A stretch of 46,558 nucleotides of DNA, from positions 1 to 46,558 of the forward strand of contig JABDBA010000014.1 in assembly GCA_013288885.1 (NCBI GenBank). Reading direction: 5' to 3'. Under the pieces are notes generated by a model. It searched no databases and had not been told where the DNA came from. It saw only the letters and a program-made list of their open reading frames with translations. Source of the DNA: Gammaproteobacteria bacterium (GTDB lineage: Bacteria > Pseudomonadota > Gammaproteobacteria > JABDBA01). Of the stretch, positions 35,192-43,422 are shown piece by piece; positions within the stretch are counted from its first letter, which is position 1; every line of letters starts with the position of its first letter. A program made the translations under genes and the position numbers.

Positions 35192-35225
35192 AACTGGCTT
35201 AGAACAGAACTGAAAGGATAATACT

Positions 35226-38200
35226 ATGACGCCTGCACAAATAGCAGAACAAGAAGATGCAATTCGAAGACTTACCAATGAAATTGCAGATGAAAAAAAT
35301 TCTTGGTTTTCCATCGATCAAGCAAACTTAAGTAGATTGTACCTTAATCGTGCAGTTGCCAAAGAGAAGCTCGGAAGACTTGACGAAGCTATTCAGGATG
35401 ATGACGAAGCTCTTCGCAATCAACCCGATAATGCTCTTGCTAAAAGCAATCGTGCTATACATCATACACAGCGTGGGGGTAATTACCTCAATGCTGGAAA
35501 TAATCAAGCGGCTTTTGACGATTATAATAAGGCTATTCAAGATAATGCGACTAACGCTGATTATTTTGTCAACCGTGGTGTTGCTAGTGAAAGACTTGGA
35601 AATTACGATGAAGCTATCAAGGATTATACGGAAGCCATTCGCCTCAAACCCGGATACCCCTTAGCTAAAAATAATCGCGCTGTTGCTTTCGATAAGCGTG
35701 GAAATATCCATCTCAATGCTGGAAATAATCAAGCGGCTTTTGACGATTATAATAGGGCTATTCAAGATAATGCGACTAACGCTGATTATTTTGTCAACCG
35801 TGGTGCTGCTAATCAAAGACTTGGTAATTACCCAGTAGCTATCCAAGATTATACCGAAGCCCTTCGCCTCAAACCCGGATACCCCTTAGCTAAAAATAAT
35901 CGCGCTGTTGCTTTCGATAAGCGTGGAAATATCCATCTCAATGCTGGAAATAATCAAGCGGCTTTTGACGATTATAATAGGGCTATTCAAGATAATGCGA
36001 CTAACGCTGATTATTTTGTCAACCGTGGTGCTGCTAATCAAAGACTTGGAAATTACCCAGTAGCTATCCAAGATTATACCGAAGCCCTTCGCCTCAAACC
36101 AGATTACGCCCTTGCCAGAAATAACCGTGCTTTAACTTACCATCTGTTTGGAAAGAATTACCTTGGTGCTGGAAATAACCAGGCGGCCCTTGAGAATTTC
36201 AATAAGGCCATTCAAAATAACGCGACCGATGCTGGCTATTTTGCTGACCGCGGTGTTGCTAATCAAAGACTTGGGAATTCTGATCGCGCTTTGCAAGATT
36301 ATGCAGAAGCGCTCCGCCTTAATCCCAATCACGCCGTTGCCAAAAGTAATCGTGCATTAATTTATTATCAACGTGGGAAAAACCACCTCAACGCTGGCAA
36401 TAATAATGAGGCTCTTCTGGATTTTACAAGGGCTATTCAAGATGACGCAACCAATGCTGAGTATTTTTTTGAACGTGGTGTTGCTCATAATGGTTTGAAA
36501 AACTATGATGATTCCGTTCGAAATTTTAATGATGCGCTCCGCCTTAATCCTGGGCATGTTGCCGCCAAAAAGCACCGAGCTAGTGCATACAATATGCAAG
36601 GGCTTAATCATGTCAGCACTGGAAACCATACCCAAGCCGTTAACGATTTTACTGAGGCTATTGCAGATCATGGAGCTGAACCTATTTTTCTTTTCAACCG
36701 TGGTGTTTCTAATCACGCATTGAAAAAATATGATGAGGCCATTCGAGACTTTAATGAAGCGGTACGTCTTAATCCAGAGTATATTTCTGCCAAACAGCAA
36801 CGTGCCGGTGCATACAATTGGCGTGGGTTTAATTCTTCCAATGCAAAAAACTACGCTGCAGCGATTACTGATTTTACTGCGGCTATTGCAGATAACCCAG
36901 CTGAGTCTAATTTCTTTTTCAACAGAGGAGTTTCCCATAATGGATTGAACCAATACGATGATGCCATTCGGGATTTTAGTGAAGCGCTTCGCCTTAAACC
37001 CGATTACGCTATTGCCAAAACCAATCTTGCTGCCAATTATTTTCAACGTGGCAAAAACCATCTTACTACTGGAAACAATGAAGGTGCTCTTGCAGATTTT
37101 AATAACGCCATTCAAAATGATGGGAATAATGCCGATTATTTTGCTAACTGCGGTGTTGCTAATGAAAGGTTTGGAAATACTGATCGCGCTTTGCAAGATT
37201 ATGCAGAAGCGCTCCGCCTTAATCCCAATCACGCTCTTGCCAAAAGTAATCGTGCATTAATTTATTATCAACGTGGAAAAAACCACCTCAACGTTGGCAA
37301 TAATAATGAAGCTCTTCAGGATTTTACAAAAGCTATTCAAGATGATGCAACTAAAGCTGATTACTTTGTTGACCGCGCTCTTGTTAATGAAAAACTCGGT
37401 AAGCCAAATGAAGCTATTCAAGACTATACAGCCGCACTTCAAATTAATCCAAATCATGCCGTTGCCAAAAACAACCGAGCTATACTTTACCACCAACGTG
37501 GAACTCAGCTCTTCATTGCTAAAAGCTATGAGGCCGCGCTGGTAGATTTTGATAATGCCATTAAAGATAACGCGACTGTTCCTGATTACCATGTATACCA
37601 TGGTAGTGCTAATTATAAATTGGGAAAGCTCGACGCTGCTATTGAAGATTTTACAGCAGTACTTCGCCTTAACGTAAATCATCCTATTGTCAAAAGCTAT
37701 CGTGCTGCAAGTTTCCATCAACGCGGTAATAATCATCTTAATACTCAAAACAATGAGGCTGCCCTCGCAGATTTTAATAGTGCTATAAAGGATAATGCTA
37801 CCAATCCTGCTTTCTTTAGTAGCCGTAGTATTGCTAATGGTAAGCTGGGAAATTTCGAAGCCGCAATTCAGGATGCTACAGAAGCTCTGCATCTCGATCC
37901 AAATCATGCTGTTGCTAAAAGCACGCTTGCTGCCGTTTATCACTTACGCGGGAAACAACATCTTAATGCTGGTAATAATAATGAAGCTCTTCAGGATTTT
38001 ACAAGGGCCATTCAATATGATGCAACTAAACCGAATTACTTTATTAACCGTGCTATTGCCCATGAAAAACTCCGATTACTCAATAATGCTATTGAGGATT
38101 ATGTTGAAGCACTTCGCCTTAAACCAGATAACCCTTCTGCCAAAAGGAATCTTGCAGCACTTTATCATCAGCGTGGAAGAAATTACCTTGCTGCAGGAGA

Positions 38201-41200
38201 TAATGCATCAGCACTGTGGGATTTTATCAGTGCTAACGAAGAAGATGCGACCATTGCTGATTATCATGTTGATCGTGGTATTGCTCATGCTAAGCTCGAA
38301 CAACTTGACGAAGCAATAAAAAGTTTTGACGAAGCACTACGCCTTGATCCAGAATCTGCAACAGCAAAAAACTATCGCGCGATTGCCTATTCTAATCGTG
38401 GCAATAAATTCCTTATTGCTTTCAATAGTGCTGCGGCCCTTGAAGATTTTAATAAAGCCATTCAAGACGATGACAGCAACCCTGACTTTTTTGTCGGTCT
38501 CAGCCGGGCTTATGTGGGTCAAACCAGATATAAAAAAGCGACCGATTGCTGTGATGAAGCACTACGCCTCAATCCAAGCCATATAGATGCCAAAAAACAA
38601 CGCGCAATTGCCTATTGTAAACGCGGAGAAAAACGTCTTAAAAAAGACACCTATTTAGGTGCCAAGGCTGCTATTTGGAAGTTTGATAAAGCCATTTCAG
38701 ATGATCCCACTAATCCTGATTGTTATCATGGTCGTGGTATGGCTCATGAAAGAATAGGAAGCCATGCTGCTGCGATTACCGATTTTAACAAAGCTCTTGA
38801 ACTGAAGGAAAATCATGCTTTGGTCAAGCAAAAGCGTGCAATAGCTCATTATGAGCAAGGGAAAAGCCATCTCAATAGAAATACAGCAGTTGCCATCCAG
38901 GATTTTACCTTAGCAATTGCAGATGACGATAAAAATGCTGATTTTTATGCTAACCGTGGCCTCGCTCACGAAAAACAAAAACATTTCAATGACAGTATTA
39001 GTGATTATGAAACAGCACTTCGACTTGCGCCCCATCATCCATTAGCTACAAAAAACCTATCGAAAGTATATCGTCTACGTGGAAAAAATAATTATGACAG
39101 GAATGATGATCTGGCAACTATTGCAGACTGCACACGTGCCATCGATGAAAATAAGGATGATGGAGAAGCCTATACATGTCGAGGTCTTGCCTATCAAAGA
39201 TTAAAAAAATTTGATGGGGCTATTGAAGATTTAAGTAAAGCTATTGTTCTCAAACACAATACAATCGCAAATACGAATAATCGAGGCGCATGTTTTCGCG
39301 AAAGAGGTGAATTTTTTTATTCTGAAGAGAAATACGAGTCTGCTATTAATGATTGTAATTCAGCCCTTGATGATAATTCAAAAGACAGCAAAGCTTTTGA
39401 TTTGCGTGGACGTGCTTATACAAAAATAGACAAATATTTTGATGCGATTAATGATTTTACCCAAGCATTAAAACTTAACCCCCAATATATCTCTGCTCAA
39501 AACAGCCGTGGCGTAGCATATCGTTTATGGGGATTACAACAACATAATCTAAAAAAATACGGCATAGCAATTGCAAAATACGATTTGGCACTGCAAGATA
39601 ACCCTGTTGATGTTGAAGCGTTTTATCAACGCGGCTGTTCTTACCTTGAAAATAATAATCCTATTGCTGCTCTTGATGATTTTAGCAGCGCAGAGAAATT
39701 TGGTTATGCAATGGATAAAAGCAAGTTGGCACTGGCCTATTTTGAATGTGGAAAAATAAACTTTACTAAACTAGATTACGTCGCTGCTCTCAAAAATTTT
39801 GATGCTGCAATTCTAAATGATGATACCAATGCAGATTTCTTTTTAGGGCGTGGGCGTGTTTATGATAAACAAGGAAATTTTAATAATGCCATACGAGATT
39901 ATACTAAAGCGATTGAATTAAACGTGGAACTGCTAGCGCCTACTTATAACTATCGAGCTAATGCGAATGAAAATAAGGGTGATAGCCTAACTGAAGAAGA
40001 TCAAAAAGCAGATCAGAAAGAATGTTATGAACAAGCAGAAAAAGACTATAAAAAAGCATTAGAAATAAATGCTCGGTTGTCAAAAGATAACCTGGCAAGA
40101 ATACAACAAAAACTTAATGTATTAAAAGCAACACAAACAGTGAAAGACTCACTACTTGCTATTCTAAGCAAAGAGTCAGCAATACCTGCACCAACAGAGG
40201 AAGCATTAGCAACTCTCTTTGCAACTTTAGAAAATTTATATCGTGAATGTCAACCGCTCTTTATGAAGCATGCAGCTGAAGAATCAGTTCGTGCAGAGCG
40301 AGAAAAAATTGCAGCAATTCCGTCGGCAGCAGCATTTTATCATAAAACCGAAGCACGTTTTGGACCGTTATTATTTGCCTCATCGTTAGCTGAAACAGGA
40401 AAACTACAACAAGCTTCTACTTTTAAACAAACCGCTGCCCATGCTGTGGTGTCAGTTGCTTTGGCATCTCATTTGACTCATGCTGAACCCTTAGTTTCTT
40501 TCTTTATTGATACAGTGCAAGAAAGCCAACGTAGTACACGCCATGAGCGGGTAGAAGAACGTATCGGAGGGCTAGAAAGTTGTATGGTCACTGCCGAACT
40601 AGCCGCACGCAAACTAACCTTAAAACATTATGAAGCATTTGCTGATGAAAAAAGTGAAATGCCCGGTCCTAATGTTGAGTTAGCTAAAACTTTAGGGGAA
40701 TATGCTGCGCAAACTATGCACCATAACCTCAAACAAAAAGACTTCAATAACACCCATAACCCTGATGTAGTTGGTGTTTTGGTCGACTCGATTGCTACCT
40801 TCGAGAGCTTATTCACCTTCTTGCGCAATGCCAAAGCAATCGGGCATAAGATCACACATGGTCTTAAACAAGCAATATTTGGTGATTCCGATGCCAAATC
40901 TGACAGCCCTTCCATTCCTGAACCTGCGCCTATAAATTTGCGCAGTAATGTTGCGGTTCCTGTTAGTTTAACAAGACAAGAGCATCTGCATTTAGAAAAT
41001 GTTAGGGGTGTTGCGGAAGAAGCAATGGCAAAAACTGCTATAAGTAAGAAACGGATGTCCATACTAGAGCAAGAACTTGAGGAACAAAAACGAGAGATTG
41101 CAAAATTAAAAGCGATAGTGAGTGACCAAAGCCAATCATTAAGTAGTTCCATGGATAATGAATCAAACGCTCCCTCAAGGCGCGCTCCATCGCCATCAAT

Positions 41201-41363
41201 GGAAAACTATGCGGCTGCTAAACGTTCATCTCCGGTTTCTTCACGGCCAGCTTCACCGTCACTGCCCTTGCCTACTTTACGAGGCAAACAACCACCAGTG
41301 GAGGAAGAAACTATATCCCCCTCCTCTTCAAAATCCCCCTCACGAGCAGCCGTGCCAGCGTAG
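35226..41363 (+). CDS. Giant TPR-repeat protein (2045 aa) with coiled-coil and Ser/Pro-rich tail
   Basis: The protein is dominated by about twenty modules of 75 residues (roughly 60-1600), each holding two TPR-like helical hairpins. The module reads about as NxxAxxDFxxAIxDNxTNxDYF, RGxAxxxLGxxxxAIxDYxEALRLxP, then AKxNRAxxYxxRGxxHLxxGNN. Modules near residues 139-289 are almost identical, also in DNA. Residues about 1625-1900 form a non-repeat helical domain (EEALATLFATLENLYRECQPL and FESLFTFLRNAKAIGHKITHGL). A coiled coil follows near 1930-1970 (ILEQELEEQKREIAKLKAIV), then a disordered Ser/Pro tail. There is no signal peptide or membrane helix. TPR solenoids bind proteins. The ATG at 35226 has AAGGATAA upstream. 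Size, eukaryote-like repeats and disordered tail would fit an effector or a large scaffold; neither is shown. Confidence 0.88.
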   Translation: MTPAQIAEQEDAIRRLTNEIADEKNSWFSIDQANLSRLYLNRAVAKEKLGRLDEAIQDDDEALRNQPDNALAKSNRAIHHTQRGGNYLNAGNNQAAFDDYNKAIQDNATNADYFVNRGVASERLGNYDEAIKDYTEAIRLKPGYPLAKNNRAVAFDKRGNIHLNAGNNQAAFDDYNRAIQDNATNADYFVNRGAANQRLGNYPVAIQDYTEALRLKPGYPLAKNNRAVAFDKRGNIHLNAGNNQAAFDDYNRAIQDNATNADYFVNRGAANQRLGNYPVAIQDYTEALRLKPDYALARNNRALTYHLFGKNYLGAGNNQAALENFNKAIQNNATDAGYFADRGVANQRLGNSDRALQDYAEALRLNPNHAVAKSNRALIYYQRGKNHLNAGNNNEALLDFTRAIQDDATNAEYFFERGVAHNGLKNYDDSVRNFNDALRLNPGHVAAKKHRASAYNMQGLNHVSTGNHTQAVNDFTEAIADHGAEPIFLFNRGVSNHALKKYDEAIRDFNEAVRLNPEYISAKQQRAGAYNWRGFNSSNAKNYAAAITDFTAAIADNPAESNFFFNRGVSHNGLNQYDDAIRDFSEALRLKPDYAIAKTNLAANYFQRGKNHLTTGNNEGALADFNNAIQNDGNNADYFANCGVANERFGNTDRALQDYAEALRLNPNHALAKSNRALIYYQRGKNHLNVGNNNEALQDFTKAIQDDATKADYFVDRALVNEKLGKPNEAIQDYTAALQINPNHAVAKNNRAILYHQRGTQLFIAKSYEAALVDFDNAIKDNATVPDYHVYHGSANYKLGKLDAAIEDFTAVLRLNVNHPIVKSYRAASFHQRGNNHLNTQNNEAALADFNSAIKDNATNPAFFSSRSIANGKLGNFEAAIQDATEALHLDPNHAVAKSTLAAVYHLRGKQHLNAGNNNEALQDFTRAIQYDATKPNYFINRAIAHEKLRLLNNAIEDYVEALRLKPDNPSAKRNLAALYHQRGRNYLAAGDNASALWDFISANEEDATIADYHVDRGIAHAKLEQLDEAIKSFDEALRLDPESATAKNYRAIAYSNRGNKFLIAFNSAAALEDFNKAIQDDDSNPDFFVGLSRAYVGQTRYKKATDCCDEALRLNPSHIDAKKQRAIAYCKRGEKRLKKDTYLGAKAAIWKFDKAISDDPTNPDCYHGRGMAHERIGSHAAAITDFNKALELKENHALVKQKRAIAHYEQGKSHLNRNTAVAIQDFTLAIADDDKNADFYANRGLAHEKQKHFNDSISDYETALRLAPHHPLATKNLSKVYRLRGKNNYDRNDDLATIADCTRAIDENKDDGEAYTCRGLAYQRLKKFDGAIEDLSKAIVLKHNTIANTNNRGACFRERGEFFYSEEKYESAINDCNSALDDNSKDSKAFDLRGRAYTKIDKYFDAINDFTQALKLNPQYISAQNSRGVAYRLWGLQQHNLKKYGIAIAKYDLALQDNPVDVEAFYQRGCSYLENNNPIAALDDFSSAEKFGYAMDKSKLALAYFECGKINFTKLDYVAALKNFDAAILNDDTNADFFLGRGRVYDKQGNFNNAIRDYTKAIELNVELLAPTYNYRANANENKGDSLTEEDQKADQKECYEQAEKDYKKALEINARLSKDNLARIQQKLNVLKATQTVKDSLLAILSKESAIPAPTEEALATLFATLENLYRECQPLFMKHAAEESVRAEREKIAAIPSAAAFYHKTEARFGPLLFASSLAETGKLQQASTFKQTAAHAVVSVALASHLTHAEPLVSFFIDTVQESQRSTRHERVEERIGGLESCMVTAELAARKLTLKHYEAFADEKSEMPGPNVELAKTLGEYAAQTMHHNLKQKDFNNTHNPDVVGVLVDSIATFESLFTFLRNAKAIGHKITHGLKQAIFGDSDAKSDSPSIPEPAPINLRSNVAVPVSLTRQEHLHLENVRGVAEEAMAKTAISKKRMSILEQELEEQKREIAKLKAIVSDQSQSLSSSMDNESNAPSRRAPSPSMENYAAAKRSSPVSSRPASPSLPLPTLRGKQPPVEEETISPSSSKSPSRAAVPA
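35641..36090 (+). repeat. Near-perfect 225-bp tandem duplication inside the TPR gene
   Basis: Copies at 35641-35865 and 35866-36090 are identical apart from a single spotted difference (TTGGTAATT against TTGGAAATT). The period is exactly one 75-aa module, so the frame is kept. The preceding module (35416-35640) shares long identical blocks but differs more. This indicates a recent unit duplication or gene conversion. Confidence 0.9.
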
Positions 41364-41384
41364 CTTTAACTACTAAGGGGGATT
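41332..41384. terminator. Inverted repeat shared by the ends of two convergent genes
   Basis: AATCCCCCT (41332-41340), inside the last codons of the TPR gene, is the exact complement of AGGGGGATT (41376-41384), which reaches the stop codon of the convergent DUF2845 gene. A smaller CACG/CGTG pair lies in the loop. It could serve as a bidirectional terminator although U-tracts are poor. It looks like a remnant of the dispersed C-run/G-run repeat. Confidence 0.4.
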
Positions 41385-41724
41385 AATAACCGTAGTCCCC
41401 AGTGGTGATTTTTTCCACATTATCTTCGCCATCGAAGGTGATGGTATAGAGGAAGTTCTGCGAGCCGAAGTTATAGGTCCATTGCTCTTTCGTTACAGTG
41501 ACCCGATTTTCAAAGTGCTGGCCTGTCTGGGAGTTAAAGCCGTGAATGCGTTCCACTTCGGCGCTGCTCTTGGAGGCTGGGTTACCGCAATAATGCTGGA
41601 CTTTGACTTTGGGGTCCCCTATCGAAATAACCGCGTTACCGCAGCGCAGGGCAAATGCAGGTAGGCTGACTAAAGAAAGTAATAGACCACATGAAACCAT
41701 CCTTGCTATGCTCATTTTTTTCAT
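41383..41724 (-). CDS. DUF2845 family secreted protein
   Basis: A 113-aa protein with a Sec signal peptide (KKMSIARMVSCGLLLSLVSLPAFA, cleavage after AFA) and a mature domain starting LRCGNAVISIGDPKVKVQHYCGNP. The RCGN...GD...V...CG.P pattern is that of DUF2845 periplasmic proteins, whose two conserved cysteines probably form a disulphide. The C-terminus, EQWTYNFGSQNFLYTITFDGEDNVEKI, forms strands. The function is unknown. It is convergent with the TPR gene, 19 nt away. Confidence 0.85.
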   Translation of the reverse strand: MKKMSIARMVSCGLLLSLVSLPAFALRCGNAVISIGDPKVKVQHYCGNPASKSSAEVERIHGFNSQTGQHFENRVTVTKEQWTYNFGSQNFLYTITFDGEDNVEKITTGDYGY

Positions 41725-42076
41725 GTTTTTAATGCTCCGTATTTAGGCCTGGGATAGGCAACAATACCAAATAATTCGCTATTTAAAAAGTTTTTATTTA
41801 TTATCCACAGATGTTGTGGATAACTTTGTGGACATTCCGTGTGAAACTGTATTTTTAGCCTATTTTTAAGGGGCATTTTACACATTGCACATTCTTTGCC
41901 CATATATTAAAATAGTGAATGTTTTCAATAAGTTAGCATTTGTCAATTAATAAATAAAAGGTTTTTTTAAGTAAATGTCATGCTTATGATTTAAAATACA
42001 GTTTGTTGTGTAAAATACTTGACGCTTGCATGATTTATTGTTCCTTAATCCCTGATTTAACACCGCGAAGAACATT
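41725..42076. other. AT-rich spacer of 352 nt with DnaA boxes
   Basis: No credible gene; a 60-codon minus-strand frame at 41721-41903 has no ribosome site and is probably chance. It contains two perfect opposed DnaA boxes and a third imperfect one, then about 180 nt of very AT-rich DNA (poly-T and TTAAT runs) up to the rlmD start. TTGACG at 42019-42024 is a possible -35 for rlmD, with no clear -10. Confidence 0.55.
41801..41834. promoter_or_regulatory. Cluster of DnaA boxes
   Basis: TTATCCACA (41801-41809) and TGTGGATAA (41815-41823) are both perfect consensus DnaA boxes in opposite orientation, 5 nt apart. TGTGGACAT (41827-41835) is a 7/9 match. The opposed pair can also form a hairpin. Possible roles: replication origin part, DnaA-titrating site, or DnaA-controlled promoter for one of the flanking genes. 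Confidence 0.55.
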
Positions 42077-43411
42077 ATGAAGAGATATTCTAGACACCGA
42101 AAACCGCTGCAAACAGCACCGCAAACTGCAGAAATTACCGCGTTAAGTCACGATGGGCGCGGAATTACGCATATTAACGGCAAAATCACTTTTATCGATA
42201 ATGCTTTGCCGGGGGAAAAAGTAGTATTTCACTATACGTTGTGTCGTGGAAAATATGATGAAGGTCGTGCTACCGAGATTATAATAGCTTCACCTGAACG
42301 GGTAACACCCGCCTGCCAGCATTTTGCTATTTGTGGTGGTTGCGCATTGCAACACATGAATAAAGCGACGCAATTAAATCTGAAACAACAAATGTTTTTA
42401 GAGCAATTACAGCATTTTGGTAAAATCCAACCGCAACAAATTCTTGCGCCATTAACCAGCGCTGAATGGGGTTATCGTCGCAAAGCACGTTTAGGTGCAA
42501 AATTCGTTATTAAAAAACAGGCTGTTCTAGTGGGCTTTCGAGAAAAAAACGGCCGCTATTTAGCAGATTTAAATCGTTGCGAAGTGTTACACCCTAGCGT
42601 AGGCCATGCCATTCCCGCACTAAAAAAATTAATTGCTGGTTTAGCCGCGTTTCAACATATCCCACAAATCGAAGTGGCCGTAGGTGATAATGTGACTGCG
42701 TTGGTGTTTCGTCATATGGTTGATTTGTCGCAAACCGATAAAGAGCAGTTGATCGCTTTTGGTAAAACACATCAATTTAATATCTACGTACAGCCCAATA
42801 AACCGCTGCCGATGGAATTAATTTATTGCCAGCAAGAAAAACTACACTATAGTTTGCCGGAATATTCCGTCACCTTGGAATTTGACCCTACCGGTTTTAT
42901 TCAGGTAAATGCAGATTTAAACCAGCAAATGGTAAAACGAGTGATCGAATTATTAGCACCGAACGAAAATGATCGCATCTTAGATTTATTCTGTGGTTTA
43001 GGCAATTTCACACTGCCGTTAGCGCGTTTTGGTAAAGAAATTATAGGTATTGAAGGTGATGCTGAATTAATACAACTGGCGCAAAAAAATGCCGCAGCGA
43101 ACAAAATTGGTAATGCGCATTTTTATCAAGCTGACCTCACCACCGATTTCACGCATAGCAGTTGGGCCAAACAACCGTTTGATAAAATCTTGTTGGATCC
43201 ACCACGTACCGGTGCACTTGAAACTATTCCCCAGATTGTAAAATTCAACGCCAAAAGAATTGTTTATGTATCTTGTAATCCAGCTACTTTTGCGCGCGAT
43301 GCGGGTGAATTAATCAATCACGGTTATCAATTAACGCAAACAGGAATTATGGATATGTTTCCTCACACGCAGCATGTTGAGGCCATTGGGTTGTTTGAGA
43401 AGAATGTTTAA
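42077..43411 (+). CDS. rlmD: 23S rRNA (uracil-1939-C5)-methyltransferase RlmD
   Basis: A 444-aa RNA methyltransferase. An N-terminal TRAM domain (about 15-70, ITALSHDGRGITHINGK) is followed by the iron-sulphur cysteines Cys80, Cys86, Cys89 (CQHFAICGGCALQH) and Cys168 (LNRCEVLHP). The SAM domain shows ILDLFCGLGNFTLPLA, GIEGDAELI, ILLDPPRTGA, and the catalytic cysteine in VYVSCNPATFARD. The four iron-sulphur cysteines favour RlmD over TrmA. rlmD next to relA is a common gammaproteobacterial order; here dacB is inserted between them. The gap to dacB is 11 nt, so they are probably co-transcribed. Confidence 0.95.
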   Translation: MKRYSRHRKPLQTAPQTAEITALSHDGRGITHINGKITFIDNALPGEKVVFHYTLCRGKYDEGRATEIIIASPERVTPACQHFAICGGCALQHMNKATQLNLKQQMFLEQLQHFGKIQPQQILAPLTSAEWGYRRKARLGAKFVIKKQAVLVGFREKNGRYLADLNRCEVLHPSVGHAIPALKKLIAGLAAFQHIPQIEVAVGDNVTALVFRHMVDLSQTDKEQLIAFGKTHQFNIYVQPNKPLPMELIYCQQEKLHYSLPEYSVTLEFDPTGFIQVNADLNQQMVKRVIELLAPNENDRILDLFCGLGNFTLPLARFGKEIIGIEGDAELIQLAQKNAAANKIGNAHFYQADLTTDFTHSSWAKQPFDKILLDPPRTGALETIPQIVKFNAKRIVYVSCNPATFARDAGELINHGYQLTQTGIMDMFPHTQHVEAIGLFEKNV

Positions 43412-43422
43412 AAGGAACTATC

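Noticed and set aside
36357..37943. Long minus-strand frames (291 and 228 codons) opposite the TPR gene
   Set aside because: They arise from the periodic codon pattern of the TPR modules: the same shadow recurs every 225 nt. They have no ribosome sites and give unlikely Ile/Ser-rich proteins.
35400..39900. Regular repeats that could suggest a CRISPR array or minisatellite
   Set aside because: The period is 225 nt, always in frame, and the units encode TPR modules. There is no short direct repeat with unique spacers.
41721..41903. A 60-aa minus-strand ORF upstream of the DUF2845 gene
   Set aside because: No ribosome site, no family, and it overlaps the DnaA boxes; most likely chance.
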